Positions 1-5,635 of a stretch of DNA of 5,885 nucleotides are shown piece by piece. Source of the stretch: an uncultured Oscillospiraceae bacterium (GTDB lineage Bacteria > Bacillota > Clostridia > Oscillospirales > Ruminococcaceae); contig USNZ01000088.1 in assembly GCA_900556255.1 (NCBI GenBank), positions 1 through 5,885 of the forward strand. Direction: 5' to 3'. The notes beneath the pieces are model-generated. The model made no database searches. It was not told where the DNA came from and saw only the letters and a program-made list of their open reading frames with translations. Position numbers and translations under genes: made by a program. Each line of letters begins with the position of its first letter. Position 1 is the first letter of the stretch.

Positions 1-1011
1 CGTGCCAATCGTGATGCGCAGATAGTCCGAGATGCGCGGCGCGTTGAAGTGGCGGATCAAAATGCCGCGGGCGCGCAGCTTTTCAAAAATTTCCACACAG
101 GACATACGGTCCGTGGTCGCGAACAAAAAATTTGTGGCCGAGTCAAACACCGTGAACCCGCGGCGGCGCAGCTCGTCGGTGGTGTGGGTGCGCTCGGCAA
201 TGACCTTTGCCGTTACATCGGCAAAATAGGTCTCGTCGGAGATCGCCGCCGCGCCCGCGGCCTGGGTCATGGCGTTGACGTTGTAGGGGCTGTAGCTGAA
301 CTTGACGCGGTTCATGTCGGTGATCAGCCCCGGCCGGGCGATGCAGTAGCCCAGCCGCGCCCCCGCGAGATTGTGCGTTTTGGAGAAGGTATGCGTAATT
401 ACAAGGTTTTCGTAGCGTTCCAGCAGCGGCAGGCAGCTTGCCCCCGCGGGGGCAAATTCTATGTAGGTTTCGTCCACCACCACGATGTTGTCGGGGTTTG
501 CCTGCAAAATTTTCTCGATGTCCTGCGTCGGCAGCAGCAGCCCTGTGGGGGCGTTGGGGTTGGCGATCACCACCGTTTCGCGCAATCCGCAGTAGGGGGC
601 AACGTCCAGGGTAAAGTCCTGCCGCAGCGGGATAACATGCTGCGGGATATGCAGCAAATCACACAGCACCGTGTAAAAGCTGTAAGTTATATCGGCAAAT
701 GCCAGCGGCGTATCGGCATCACAGAAGGCGCGCAGCGCCAGCAGCAGGTTTTCGTCGCTGCCGTTGCCGCACAGGATATTTTCCGGCTGCACGCCCCAGT
801 GCGCCGCAATGGCGGCGTTCAGGTCGGCATTGGTCAAATCGGAATACAACCGCAGCCCCGGCACCGCCTGTGCCACCGCCTGTGCCACCGCAGGGGAGGG
901 GGGATAGGGGTTTTCGTTGGCGTTGAGCTTGACAAGATTTTGCAGTTTCAGCTGCTCGCCGGGCACATACGGTTCCAGCGCCGACAGCGTTTTGGTAAAA
1001 TAGCGGCTCAT
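1..1011 (-). CDS. hisC: Histidinol-phosphate aminotransferase, 3' end cut by window
   Basis: PLP-dependent aminotransferase that converts imidazole acetol-phosphate and glutamate to histidinol-phosphate and 2-oxoglutarate, in the cytoplasm. Reading the minus strand from the ATG at 1009-1011 gives 337 codons without a stop up to the left edge, so roughly the last 20 residues are missing (family about 350-360 aa). Fold-type I motifs are in order: KLNANENPYPPSP near residue 29, CGNGSDE near 81, NPNAPTG at 151-157, DETYIEF at 180-186 (Asp and Tyr that contact PLP), and SKTHNLAGARLGY at 210-222 with Lys211 as the Schiff-base lysine. The start is fixed by GAGGAGG seven bases upstream and by the overlap (ATGA) with the stop of the transposase remnant. 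It is the third his gene of the operon, 221 bp after hisD. The frame carries a 12-nt tandem duplication (AVAQ twice). No lesion is visible. The family assignment is firm; its place in the his operon supports hisC over another aminotransferase I-beta. Confidence 0.96.
   Translation of the reverse strand, partial: MSRYFTKTLSALEPYVPGEQLKLQNLVKLNANENPYPPSPAVAQAVAQAVPGLRLYSDLTNADLNAAIAAHWGVQPENILCGNGSDENLLLALRAFCDADTPLAFADITYSFYTVLCDLLHIPQHVIPLRQDFTLDVAPYCGLRETVVIANPNAPTGLLLPTQDIEKILQANPDNIVVVDETYIEFAPAGASCLPLLERYENLVITHTFSKTHNLAGARLGYCIARPGLITDMNRVKFSYSPYNVNAMTQAAGAAAISDETYFADVTAKVIAERTHTTDELRRRGFTVFDSATNFLFATTDRMSCVEIFEKLRARGILIRHFNAPRISDYLRITIGT
862..891. repeat. Short in-frame tandem repeat inside hisC (12-nt unit, 2.5 copies)
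   Basis: The plus-strand unit CACCGCCTGTGC occurs at 862-873 and 874-885, followed by a half copy (CACCGC) at 886-891. It keeps the hisC frame and encodes AVAQ-AVAQ-AV around residues 41-50, in a helix just after the NANENPYPPSP motif. It looks like a slippage duplication that the protein tolerates. Confidence 0.8.
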
Positions 1012-1205
1012 GGGTCGTCCTCCTCGCTGTAAAAACGGTCTTGCAGCCACCGGGCAGGATTTGCGTCGATGTACTGCCAAATTTCCTGATACGCAATCTC
1101 ATCCCGCACCACATGGTCATAAAAGGAAGCCTGCCAGATGCTTTCTCCGACATCTCGCGCAATCAGGTATCTCCACGCCTTTATGATTTGCGCAATCGTA
1201 TTCCT
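1008..1205 (-). pseudogene. C-terminal remnant of a Y1 (REP-associated) tyrosine transposase
   Basis: The minus-strand frame between hisD and hisC is open for 65 codons and ends in TGA at 1008-1010, overlapping the hisC ATG. It reads TIAQIIKAWRYLIARDV from 1199, then GESIWQASFYDHVVRDE, then YQEIWQYIDANPARWLQD, then RFYSEEDDP. From family knowledge this is the end of the Y1_Tnp / TnpA_REP fold: the SIWQ-x-x-FYDH-h-h-R and EIW-x-YI-x-x-NP-x-x-W signatures. The part that carries the HUH pair and the rest of the core is absent. An in-frame TGA at 1206-1208 closes the frame upstream and no ATG, GTG or TTG gives a plausible start; only an ATT behind AAGGA could serve. A neighbouring frame at about 1199-1231 reads TPALEG, which may be the preceding stretch after a one-base shift (inference). 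It cannot be an active transposase. A short translated peptide is not excluded, but I treat it as a decayed fragment whose end now supplies hisC's ribosome-binding site. Confidence 0.82.
1019..1025 (-). promoter_or_regulatory. Ribosome-binding site of hisC, inside the transposase remnant
   Basis: GAGGAGG on the minus strand, seven bases before the hisC ATG. These bases are also Glu-Glu-Asp codons at the end of the transposase remnant. This fixes the hisC start and means the 3' edge of the remnant is under selection as a translation signal. Confidence 0.8.
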
Positions 1206-1232
1206 TCAAGCGCGGGTGTTTTCTTGCGGCTT

Positions 1233-2519
1233 TCACTCCTCGAACCGAATGGTCACGCTCTTGGCGTGGGCATGCAGGCCCTCGTGCTCGGCAAAATCGG
1301 CAATGCGGCCCTGCACCTCGCCCAGTGCCTCACGGGTGTAGTAGATAAAGCTGGACTTCTTGACGAAATCGTCCACGCCCAAGGGGCTGCTGAACCGCGC
1401 CGTGCCGCTGGTGGGCAGGGTGTGGTTTGGCCCGGCGAAGTAGTCGCCCAAGGCCTCGGGCACGTTTTTGCCCAGGAAAATGCTGCCCGCGTTCTGAATT
1501 TTATTCAGCACCGCAAAGGGGTCGTCCACGCAAATTTCCAGATGTTCCGGTGCAATGATGTTCACCGCCTCAATGGCCTTGTTCATATCATCGGTCACAA
1601 TAATTTTGCCGTTGGTGTCCACGCTCTCCCGCGCAATGGCGGCGCGCGGCAGCCCGGGGATCTGCACCTCTAACTCTGCCTGCACAGCCTTGGCCAATTC
1701 GGCGCTGTCAGTCACCAGCACGGGGCTGGCCAGCTTATCATGCTCGGCCTGGCTCAGCATGTCGGCGGCCACCCAGGCAGGGTTGCAGCTTCCGTCCGCC
1801 AGCACCAGAATTTCCGACGGTCCTGCGATCATATCAATGCCCACCTTGCCGAACACCTTGCGCTTGGCAGTGGCCACATAAATGTTGCCGGGGCCGACGA
1901 TTTTATCCACGGCGGGTACGCTCTCGGTGCCGTAGGCCAGGGCGGCCACCGCCTGTGCGCCGCCGCTTTTGAAGATGCAGTCAATGCCCGCAATGACCGC
2001 CGCCGCCAGAATGTTGGGGTTCACCTTGCCGTCGCGCCCGGCAGGGGTCATCATCACAATTTGCTTCACGCCCGCAACCCTGGCGGGGATAACGTCCATC
2101 AAAACGGTGGACGGGTACGCCGCCGTGCCGCCCGGCACATACACGCCCGCGCGTTGGATGGGGGTGTATTTTTGCCCCAGCACAATGCCGGGACGGTCGG
2201 TCATAATAAAATTTTTGTGCAGCTGCTGCTCGTGGAAGCGGCGGATATTCTCCGCAGCCATTTTCAGGGTGGTAATAAACGTCGGGTCGTCCTTTTCCAG
2301 CAGGGCAAAGGCGTCCTCGATCTCCTGCGCACTCACCCGCACGCTGTCCAGCTGCGCATGGTCAAATTTAGCAGCGTAGTCGATCAACGCCGCATCGCCG
2401 CGCGCGCGGACATCGGCAATAATGGCATCTACGGCGGCTTCCACGTTGGCCTCGGCGCGGATATCGCGGTTCAGGATGTCCTCAGGGCGTACTTCATCAA
2501 AATCATACAGGCGAATCAT
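1233..2519 (-). CDS. hisD: Histidinol dehydrogenase
   Basis: Zn-dependent, NAD-linked enzyme of the cytoplasm that oxidises L-histidinol through histidinal to L-histidine, the last two steps of the pathway. The protein is 428 aa, the usual length, and complete. Family landmarks are all present: the QRAGVYVPGG stretch at 122-131, GPGNIYVATAK at 209-219, AGPSEILVLAD at 232-242, the zinc ligands Gln257 and His260 (SQAEHD), Asp359 (GDY) and His418 (EGLHAH), and the catalytic Glu325-His326 (APEHLE) and His366 (GPNHTLPT). The ATG at 2517-2519 overlaps the hisZG stop (ATGA), and a strong AAGGAGG at 2530-2536, inside the last hisG codons, sits ten bases upstream. This implies translational coupling to hisZG. 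Downstream, hisC follows after 221 bp that hold a transposase remnant. The next stop after hisD in the same frame is nine codons on. Active-site completeness makes a functional enzyme very likely. Confidence 0.98.
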   Translation of the reverse strand: MIRLYDFDEVRPEDILNRDIRAEANVEAAVDAIIADVRARGDAALIDYAAKFDHAQLDSVRVSAQEIEDAFALLEKDDPTFITTLKMAAENIRRFHEQQLHKNFIMTDRPGIVLGQKYTPIQRAGVYVPGGTAAYPSTVLMDVIPARVAGVKQIVMMTPAGRDGKVNPNILAAAVIAGIDCIFKSGGAQAVAALAYGTESVPAVDKIVGPGNIYVATAKRKVFGKVGIDMIAGPSEILVLADGSCNPAWVAADMLSQAEHDKLASPVLVTDSAELAKAVQAELEVQIPGLPRAAIARESVDTNGKIIVTDDMNKAIEAVNIIAPEHLEICVDDPFAVLNKIQNAGSIFLGKNVPEALGDYFAGPNHTLPTSGTARFSSPLGVDDFVKKSSFIYYTREALGEVQGRIADFAEHEGLHAHAKSVTIRFEE

Positions 2520-4093
2520 TGGGCAAGCGCCTCCTTCATTTTTTGTAAAAGTTCGGTAACACGCTGATATTTGAACTTGTAGCTCGCCTTGTTGGCGATA
2601 AACCGTGCCGAGATGGGCATAAACTCCTCCAACACGGTCAGGTCGTTTTCCTTTAAGGTCGTGCCGGTTTCGACAATATCCACGATCACGTCCGACAACC
2701 CCAGAATCGGCGCCAGCTCAATGGAGCCGTTCAGCTTGATAATGTCAATATCCCGCCCTCGGCGCTCGTAGTGGTCGCGGGCGATGTTCACAAACTTGGT
2801 TGCCACCCGCAAAGCGCGGCTCTCATCGTCGACAAACTGCTTGGGGCCTGCCACACACATGCGGCATTTTCCCAGTCCCGTGTCCAGCAGCTCGTACACA
2901 TCGGCAGCGGATTCTGTCAAAATATCCTTGCCCACAAAGCCGATGTCCGCCGCGCCGTGTTCCACATAGATGGCAACATCGCTGGGCTTGACCAAAAAGT
3001 ACCTCACGCCCGCGGCGGGGTTTTCCACTACCAGCTTGCGGGTGTCGTTGTAATCCTCGTCGGCGCTGTACCCCGCATCTGCCAGCAAATTATACATGGT
3101 ATCGCCCAAACGGCCTTTGGGCAGGGCGATGTTCAGCCAGATTTTTTCGGGCTGCTTTTGCTGCACGGGGGGCAGGGGAGCCGCCAGGCGTTCCAGCTCG
3201 TCCAGGTACATGGCAAAGCCGATGGCGTTCGCGGTAGGGGTAAAGCGCTGCATCAGGTAGTCATAGCGGCCGCCCTTCAGCACCGCGCAGGGGATGCCCG
3301 CCGCATAGCCGACAAACACCAGCCCGTTGTAGTAGTCCATCTCGTCCGCCATACTCAGGTCCAGCCGAAGCTCGCAGCCCTGCGCCGGCAGGGTGTCCAC
3401 CAGCTGCCGCAGCTCGGTCAAAGCGCTGCGCTGGGTTTCGCACAGGCAGCAGGTTTCCGCTTTCTGCAGCACCTCGGCGGGGGCACCGTGCAGCGCCAAA
3501 AGGCCGCACAAGCTGTCGGCTGCCGCAGTGGACAGGCCGAATTTTTCGGCGGCGCGGCGCAGTTCGTGTCCGTTTTTGCTCCGCAGGTATTCCAGCAACC
3601 GTCCCCGTACCGCAGGCTCGATGTTCAGCGCGTCCAAAAGCCCCGTCACAAAGCCCATATGGCTGATTTCCAGCACCGTGGCAACCCCCAGCGCCGCCAG
3701 ACTCTGCAACGCAAGCCCGACGGTCTCGGCCTGGACAGCGGCATCCACCGCACCCATACATTCCAGCCCCATCTGCCGTATGGTCTGGAAGGTGTGGCTT
3801 TCGCGGCTGGGGCGGCAGACTTCCTCATTGTAATAAAAGCGCTTGCATTCCCCGGGGGCAGGCTGCGCGGTCTTGGCAATACTTAGCGTAACATCGGGCT
3901 TTATGGCGCGCAGCTTTCCGTCCAGATCCGTAAAGGTCACCACCTGGGTGTCCGGCAAAAAACGATTGTACTCCTGATACAGGGCGTACTCCTCAAAGCG
4001 GGAGCAGCGGTACTTGCGGTAACCGGCCTGCTCATACAAGGCGCGCAGCGTAAAGGTTGCGCGCTCGGCGGGGGTAAAATTTTGCAGATCCAT
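2516..4093 (-). CDS. hisZG: HisZ-HisG fusion: ATP phosphoribosyltransferase with its regulatory subunit
   Basis: First step of histidine synthesis: ATP plus PRPP gives phosphoribosyl-ATP, normally under histidine feedback. The 525-aa frame holds two proteins that are usually separate. Residues 1 to about 307 are HisZ, a histidyl-tRNA-synthetase paralogue: CRPSRESHTFQTIRQMGLE at 93-111 (motif 2 region), EISHMGFV at 142-149, MDYYNGLVF at 252-260 and VLKGGRYDYL near 271-280 (motif 3 region). The catalytic Arg of the synthetase RGLDYY motif is Asp250 here, so it should not charge tRNA. A linker rich in Pro, Gln and Lys spans about 306-317. Residues 318-525 are short-form HisG, starting LNIALPKGRLGD, with the PRPP loop ETGTTL at 475-480 and no C-terminal feedback domain. 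HisZ would therefore supply allostery in cis. ATG at 4091-4093 follows AGGAGAGG by six bases; it is first in the operon. No stop or frameshift breaks the fusion; a sequencing-error fusion is unlikely because the linker reads naturally. Confidence 0.95.
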   Translation of the reverse strand: MDLQNFTPAERATFTLRALYEQAGYRKYRCSRFEEYALYQEYNRFLPDTQVVTFTDLDGKLRAIKPDVTLSIAKTAQPAPGECKRFYYNEEVCRPSRESHTFQTIRQMGLECMGAVDAAVQAETVGLALQSLAALGVATVLEISHMGFVTGLLDALNIEPAVRGRLLEYLRSKNGHELRRAAEKFGLSTAAADSLCGLLALHGAPAEVLQKAETCCLCETQRSALTELRQLVDTLPAQGCELRLDLSMADEMDYYNGLVFVGYAAGIPCAVLKGGRYDYLMQRFTPTANAIGFAMYLDELERLAAPLPPVQQKQPEKIWLNIALPKGRLGDTMYNLLADAGYSADEDYNDTRKLVVENPAAGVRYFLVKPSDVAIYVEHGAADIGFVGKDILTESAADVYELLDTGLGKCRMCVAGPKQFVDDESRALRVATKFVNIARDHYERRGRDIDIIKLNGSIELAPILGLSDVIVDIVETGTTLKENDLTVLEEFMPISARFIANKASYKFKYQRVTELLQKMKEALAQ

Positions 4094-4122
4094 ATCCTGC
4101 CTCTCCTATCCTCTATTTTTCC

Positions 4123-4151
4123 ATTATACTTTAGCGCAGTAAAGTTGTAAA
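4123..4151 (-). promoter_or_regulatory. Sigma-A-type promoter of the his operon
   Basis: On the minus strand, TTTACA (4146-4151) and a perfect TATAAT (4123-4128) are separated by exactly 17 bases. The expected transcript start is near 4116, giving a leader of only about 23 nt before the hisZG ATG. That leaves no room for a T-box, a leader peptide or an attenuator hairpin. Any repressor would have to act at the promoter itself; I see no clear operator palindrome. The promoter begins 14-15 bases downstream of the preceding terminator's T-run, so the operon is likely insulated. Confidence 0.8.
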
Positions 4152-4165
4152 GTGCTAATTTGATG

Positions 4166-4202
4166 AAAAAGGCGCACCCTTGCCAAAAAGCAAAGATGCG
4201 CC
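4166..4202 (-). terminator. Intrinsic terminator of the acidic membrane-protein gene
   Basis: On the minus strand, GGCGCATCTTTGC (4202 to 4190) pairs with GCAAGGGTGCGCC (4183 to 4171) as a 13-bp stem including two G-T wobbles. The loop is six bases (TTTTTG), and five T follow at 4170-4166. It starts about 15 bases past the stop codon of the upstream gene and ends just before the his promoter. No T-run follows on the plus strand, so it acts in one direction. Confidence 0.85.
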
Positions 4203-4216
4203 CGTTCAGCGTGATA

Positions 4217-4615
4217 TCAGCCCTTGCAGCCCTGTTCTTCCCAGTCGCCGAAATCGGCGGGGTCGGCAATCTTGGTTGCGTCCAGTTTGCCGTCCTCGGT
4301 CTTGGGAACCTCCACCGCGCCCAGCTCTACCGGGTTGACGATGGGAGTCTCGTCCGTCTTGGCGGGGGCAGGCTGCACTTCGGCAGCGGCGTCCTCGGCC
4401 TCGGCAGGCACGTTCTCAGGGTCTGCGGGGGCAGGGGTTTCCGCCGCGGCAGACGCATCCTCAGCGGGCTCGGCGGAATCGGTCTCGACTTCATCCTCCG
4501 GGCCCACAATATGCTCGTACTCCTCGGTATGCTCGTCACGGTTCAAAAGATAGGCAGCAGCGCCCACAGCGGCAGCACCCACAGCCAGGCCAACCAGCTT
4601 TTTCAGCAAAGACAT
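4217..4615 (-). CDS. Small single-pass membrane protein with long acidic tail, function unknown
   Basis: A 132-aa protein that I do not recognise by name. Residues 1-6 are short and basic (MSLLKK), and residues about 6-24 are a Gly/Ala/Val-rich membrane helix with small-residue spacing (Gly9, Gly13, Gly18). From residue 27 on the chain is low-complexity Ala/Pro/Glu/Asp: I count 32 acidic residues against five lysines. The layout resembles YtxH-like small envelope proteins, but there is no lipobox and no signal-peptidase site is obvious. By the positive-inside rule the tail would lie outside the cytoplasm (inference). The last 40 residues, with LDATKIADPADFGDWEEQG near 111-129, are less repetitive and could be a short conserved element. 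The ATG at 4613-4615 is chosen because AAAGAGG lies eight bases upstream; a GTG eleven codons earlier has no ribosome site and would add a basic stretch before the helix. The gene has its own promoter and terminator, so it is monocistronic. It is real on these grounds, but its role is open. Confidence 0.82.
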   Translation of the reverse strand: MSLLKKLVGLAVGAAAVGAAAYLLNRDEHTEEYEHIVGPEDEVETDSAEPAEDASAAAETPAPADPENVPAEAEDAAAEVQPAPAKTDETPIVNPVELGAVEVPKTEDGKLDATKIADPADFGDWEEQGCKG

Positions 4616-4639
4616 TGTCAAAACCTCTTTTCCACTCTT

Positions 4640-4668
4640 GCGGCGCACGGCAATTTATGCGGTGCCGC
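4640..4668 (-). other. GC-rich hairpin in the leader of the acidic membrane-protein gene
   Basis: In the minus-strand transcript GCGGCAC (4668 to 4662) can pair with GTGCGCCGC (4648 to 4640), with a two-base bulge. Alternatively CGGCA can pair with TGCCG (4663-4667 with 4648-4652) around a ten-base loop. It lies in the untranslated leader, ending nine bases before the ribosome site. No T-run follows, so it is not a terminator. A role in mRNA stability or translation is possible but unproven. Confidence 0.4.
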
Positions 4669-4683
4669 CTTATATTTTTGGTT

Positions 4684-4712
4684 AGTATACCACAGTACGC
4701 ACAAAATTACAA
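4684..4712 (-). promoter_or_regulatory. Promoter of the acidic membrane-protein gene (extended -10)
   Basis: On the minus strand, TTGTAA (4707-4712) is followed after 17 bases by TATACT (4684-4689), which is preceded by TGG as in an extended -10. The expected start near 4677 gives a leader of about 60 nt. A better-looking TTGACA at 4717-4722 is too far (27 bases) from this -10 and has no good -10 at standard spacing. Confidence 0.68.
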
Positions 4713-4735
4713 GCAATGTCAATAAAAATTCACAA

Positions 4736-4767
4736 TTGCGTTTTTTCCCGCCGCAGTGTAATATTAT
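4736..4767 (+). promoter_or_regulatory. Probable promoter of traX, weak match
   Basis: The AT-rich stretch before the traX ribosome site offers TTGCGT (4736-4741), 17 bases, then TAATAT (4759-4764). An overlapping TATTAT (4762-4767) is a better -10 but has no good -35. Some promoter must lie here because the upstream gene diverges; the exact elements are uncertain. Confidence 0.4.
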
Positions 4768-4777
4768 AGATATAAAG

Positions 4778-4785
4778 AAAGGAGG
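4778..4785 (+). promoter_or_regulatory. Ribosome-binding site that sets the TTG start of traX
   Basis: AAAGGAGG, essentially full complementarity to the 16S tail, seven bases before TTG at 4793-4795. It decides in favour of this start over internal ATGs that would cut into the first membrane helix. Confidence 0.85.
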
Positions 4786-4792
4786 GGATCGC

Positions 4793-5518
4793 TTGCCCAC
4801 AGGTTTTTCACTTTCCGGCAGCGGGCTGAAATGGTTTGCCATGCTTACCATGCTGCTGGATCATATCGGGGCCGTCCTGCTGGAGCCGCACCTTGCCGAC
4901 CCCACAGCAGCGGCCGTATATCTTGTGCTGCGGTGCATCGGGCGGATGTCCTTTCCGATCTACTGCTTTCTGCTTGCCGAAGGTGTGCGCCACACGTCCC
5001 ATCCGCGCCGCTACGCCCTGCGACTGCTGGGCTTTGCGCTGCTATCCGAGCCTGCATTCAACTATGCCACACTGGGCCGCTGGCGGGACGCGGGACACGC
5101 CAACAATGTCCTGTTTACGCTGCTGCTGGGCTTTTTGGTGCTGCAAATTCTGCGCGCCCTGCAAGCCCGCTTTGGGCAAGCTGCCCCCTCCGCAACGGTG
5201 TTGGGCGGCGCTGCCGCTGCCGCCTTGGCATTTTTAGCGGAATTTTTGGGTACCGACTACGGCGCCGCAGGTGTAATGACTATCGTATTATTCTACGTTT
5301 TGCCGCCGCTTTTTGCCAAACGCAATGTCGGCTATGCCGCCGCACTGCTGCCCCTGTGCCTGACAGGCTTTTTAGAAATTTTCGCCCTGCCCGACGTCCT
5401 GTTGCTGGACACCTACACAGGGCAGCGCGGGCGGCAGAATGCACTTTTCTTTTATGCCTTTTACCCCGCACACCTGCTCCTGCTGGGGCTGCTGGCGCAC
5501 GGGTGGCAGTTCGTATAA
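4793..5518 (+). CDS. TraX-family multi-pass membrane protein, putative acetyltransferase
   Basis: A 241-aa, very hydrophobic protein. TraX of the F plasmid acetylates the N-terminus of pilin; chromosomal relatives in Firmicutes have no settled substrate, so only the family is claimed. Family-like motifs are visible: LKWFAMLTMLLDHIG at 12-26 (Asp23-His24), RCIGRMSFPIYCFLLAEG at 47-64, the NNVLFTLLLGF block at 104-114, TDYGAAGV at 154-161 and YAFYPAHLLLLGL at 221-233. Membrane segments are likely near 12-30, 40-62, 73-88, 104-122, 134-152, 157-175, 180-199 and 217-236. Length fits the family. The start is TTG with an AAAGGAGG site seven bases before; the next ATG (residue 17) would lose part of the first helix. 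The reading frame extends further upstream, but that part lies antisense to the divergent gene and has no ribosome site. It stands alone: divergent from the acidic protein gene, convergent with the MerR gene, with no pilin or conjugation genes in view. Confidence 0.88.
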   Translation: MPTGFSLSGSGLKWFAMLTMLLDHIGAVLLEPHLADPTAAAVYLVLRCIGRMSFPIYCFLLAEGVRHTSHPRRYALRLLGFALLSEPAFNYATLGRWRDAGHANNVLFTLLLGFLVLQILRALQARFGQAAPSATVLGGAAAAALAFLAEFLGTDYGAAGVMTIVLFYVLPPLFAKRNVGYAAALLPLCLTGFLEIFALPDVLLLDTYTGQRGRQNALFFYAFYPAHLLLLGLLAHGWQFV

Positions 5519-5545
5519 ACTTCGTAAAGCAATATTTTTATAAAT

Positions 5546-5584
5546 CAAAAGCCCGCATATCTTACGCAGATATGCGGGCTTTTG
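5546..5584. terminator. Bidirectional intrinsic terminator between traX and the MerR gene
   Basis: CAAAAGCCCGCATATC (5546-5561) and GATATGCGGGCTTTTG (5569-5584) form a perfect 16-bp inverted repeat with a seven-base loop (TTACGCA). The GC-rich core is flanked by A-run and T-run on both sides, so it can stop transcripts from both strands. It serves traX (stop at 5518) and the convergent gene ending at 5636. The rest of 5519-5635 shows nothing else I can support. Confidence 0.88.
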
Positions 5585-5635
5585 TTGGCAAAGGGCCGTG
5601 ATCCTGACAGGAAGCAACGCAAAGGGGCAGGGGTA

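Noticed and set aside
49..1032. Long plus-strand open frame of 327 codons opposite hisC
   Set aside because: It is the antisense shadow of hisC: GC-rich codon structure leaves the frame open, the translation is rich in His, Arg, Gln and Gly with no family likeness, and hisC on the other strand has a full set of catalytic motifs.
1012..1232. REP or short inverted-repeat pairs that a Y1 transposase would act on
   Set aside because: I found no convincing pair of stem-loops with a GTAG-like tetranucleotide around the remnant or elsewhere in the window.
1740..2567. Plus-strand 275-codon frame opposite hisD
   Set aside because: Low-complexity His/Gly/Arg-rich translation typical of an antisense frame; hisD is complete on the other strand.
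2771..3886. Plus-strand 371-codon frame opposite hisZG
   Set aside because: Antisense shadow. It has no ribosome site or recognisable domain, and the opposite strand encodes an unambiguous HisZ-HisG.
4094..4216. T-box, leader peptide or attenuator ahead of hisZG
   Set aside because: The only hairpin with a T-run here belongs to the preceding gene and lies upstream of the his promoter; the predicted leader is too short for such an element.
4717..4722. Perfect TTGACA on the minus strand as -35 of the acidic-protein gene
   Set aside because: It stands 27 bases from the good TATACT, and at a 17-base spacing only CGTACT is available. TTGTAA with a 17-base spacer and extended -10 is the better pairing.
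4160..4792. Upstream extension of the traX frame by 211 codons
   Set aside because: The extension runs antisense through the acidic-protein gene and across its promoter, and it has no ribosome site. The AAAGGAGG followed by TTG at 4793 marks the real start.
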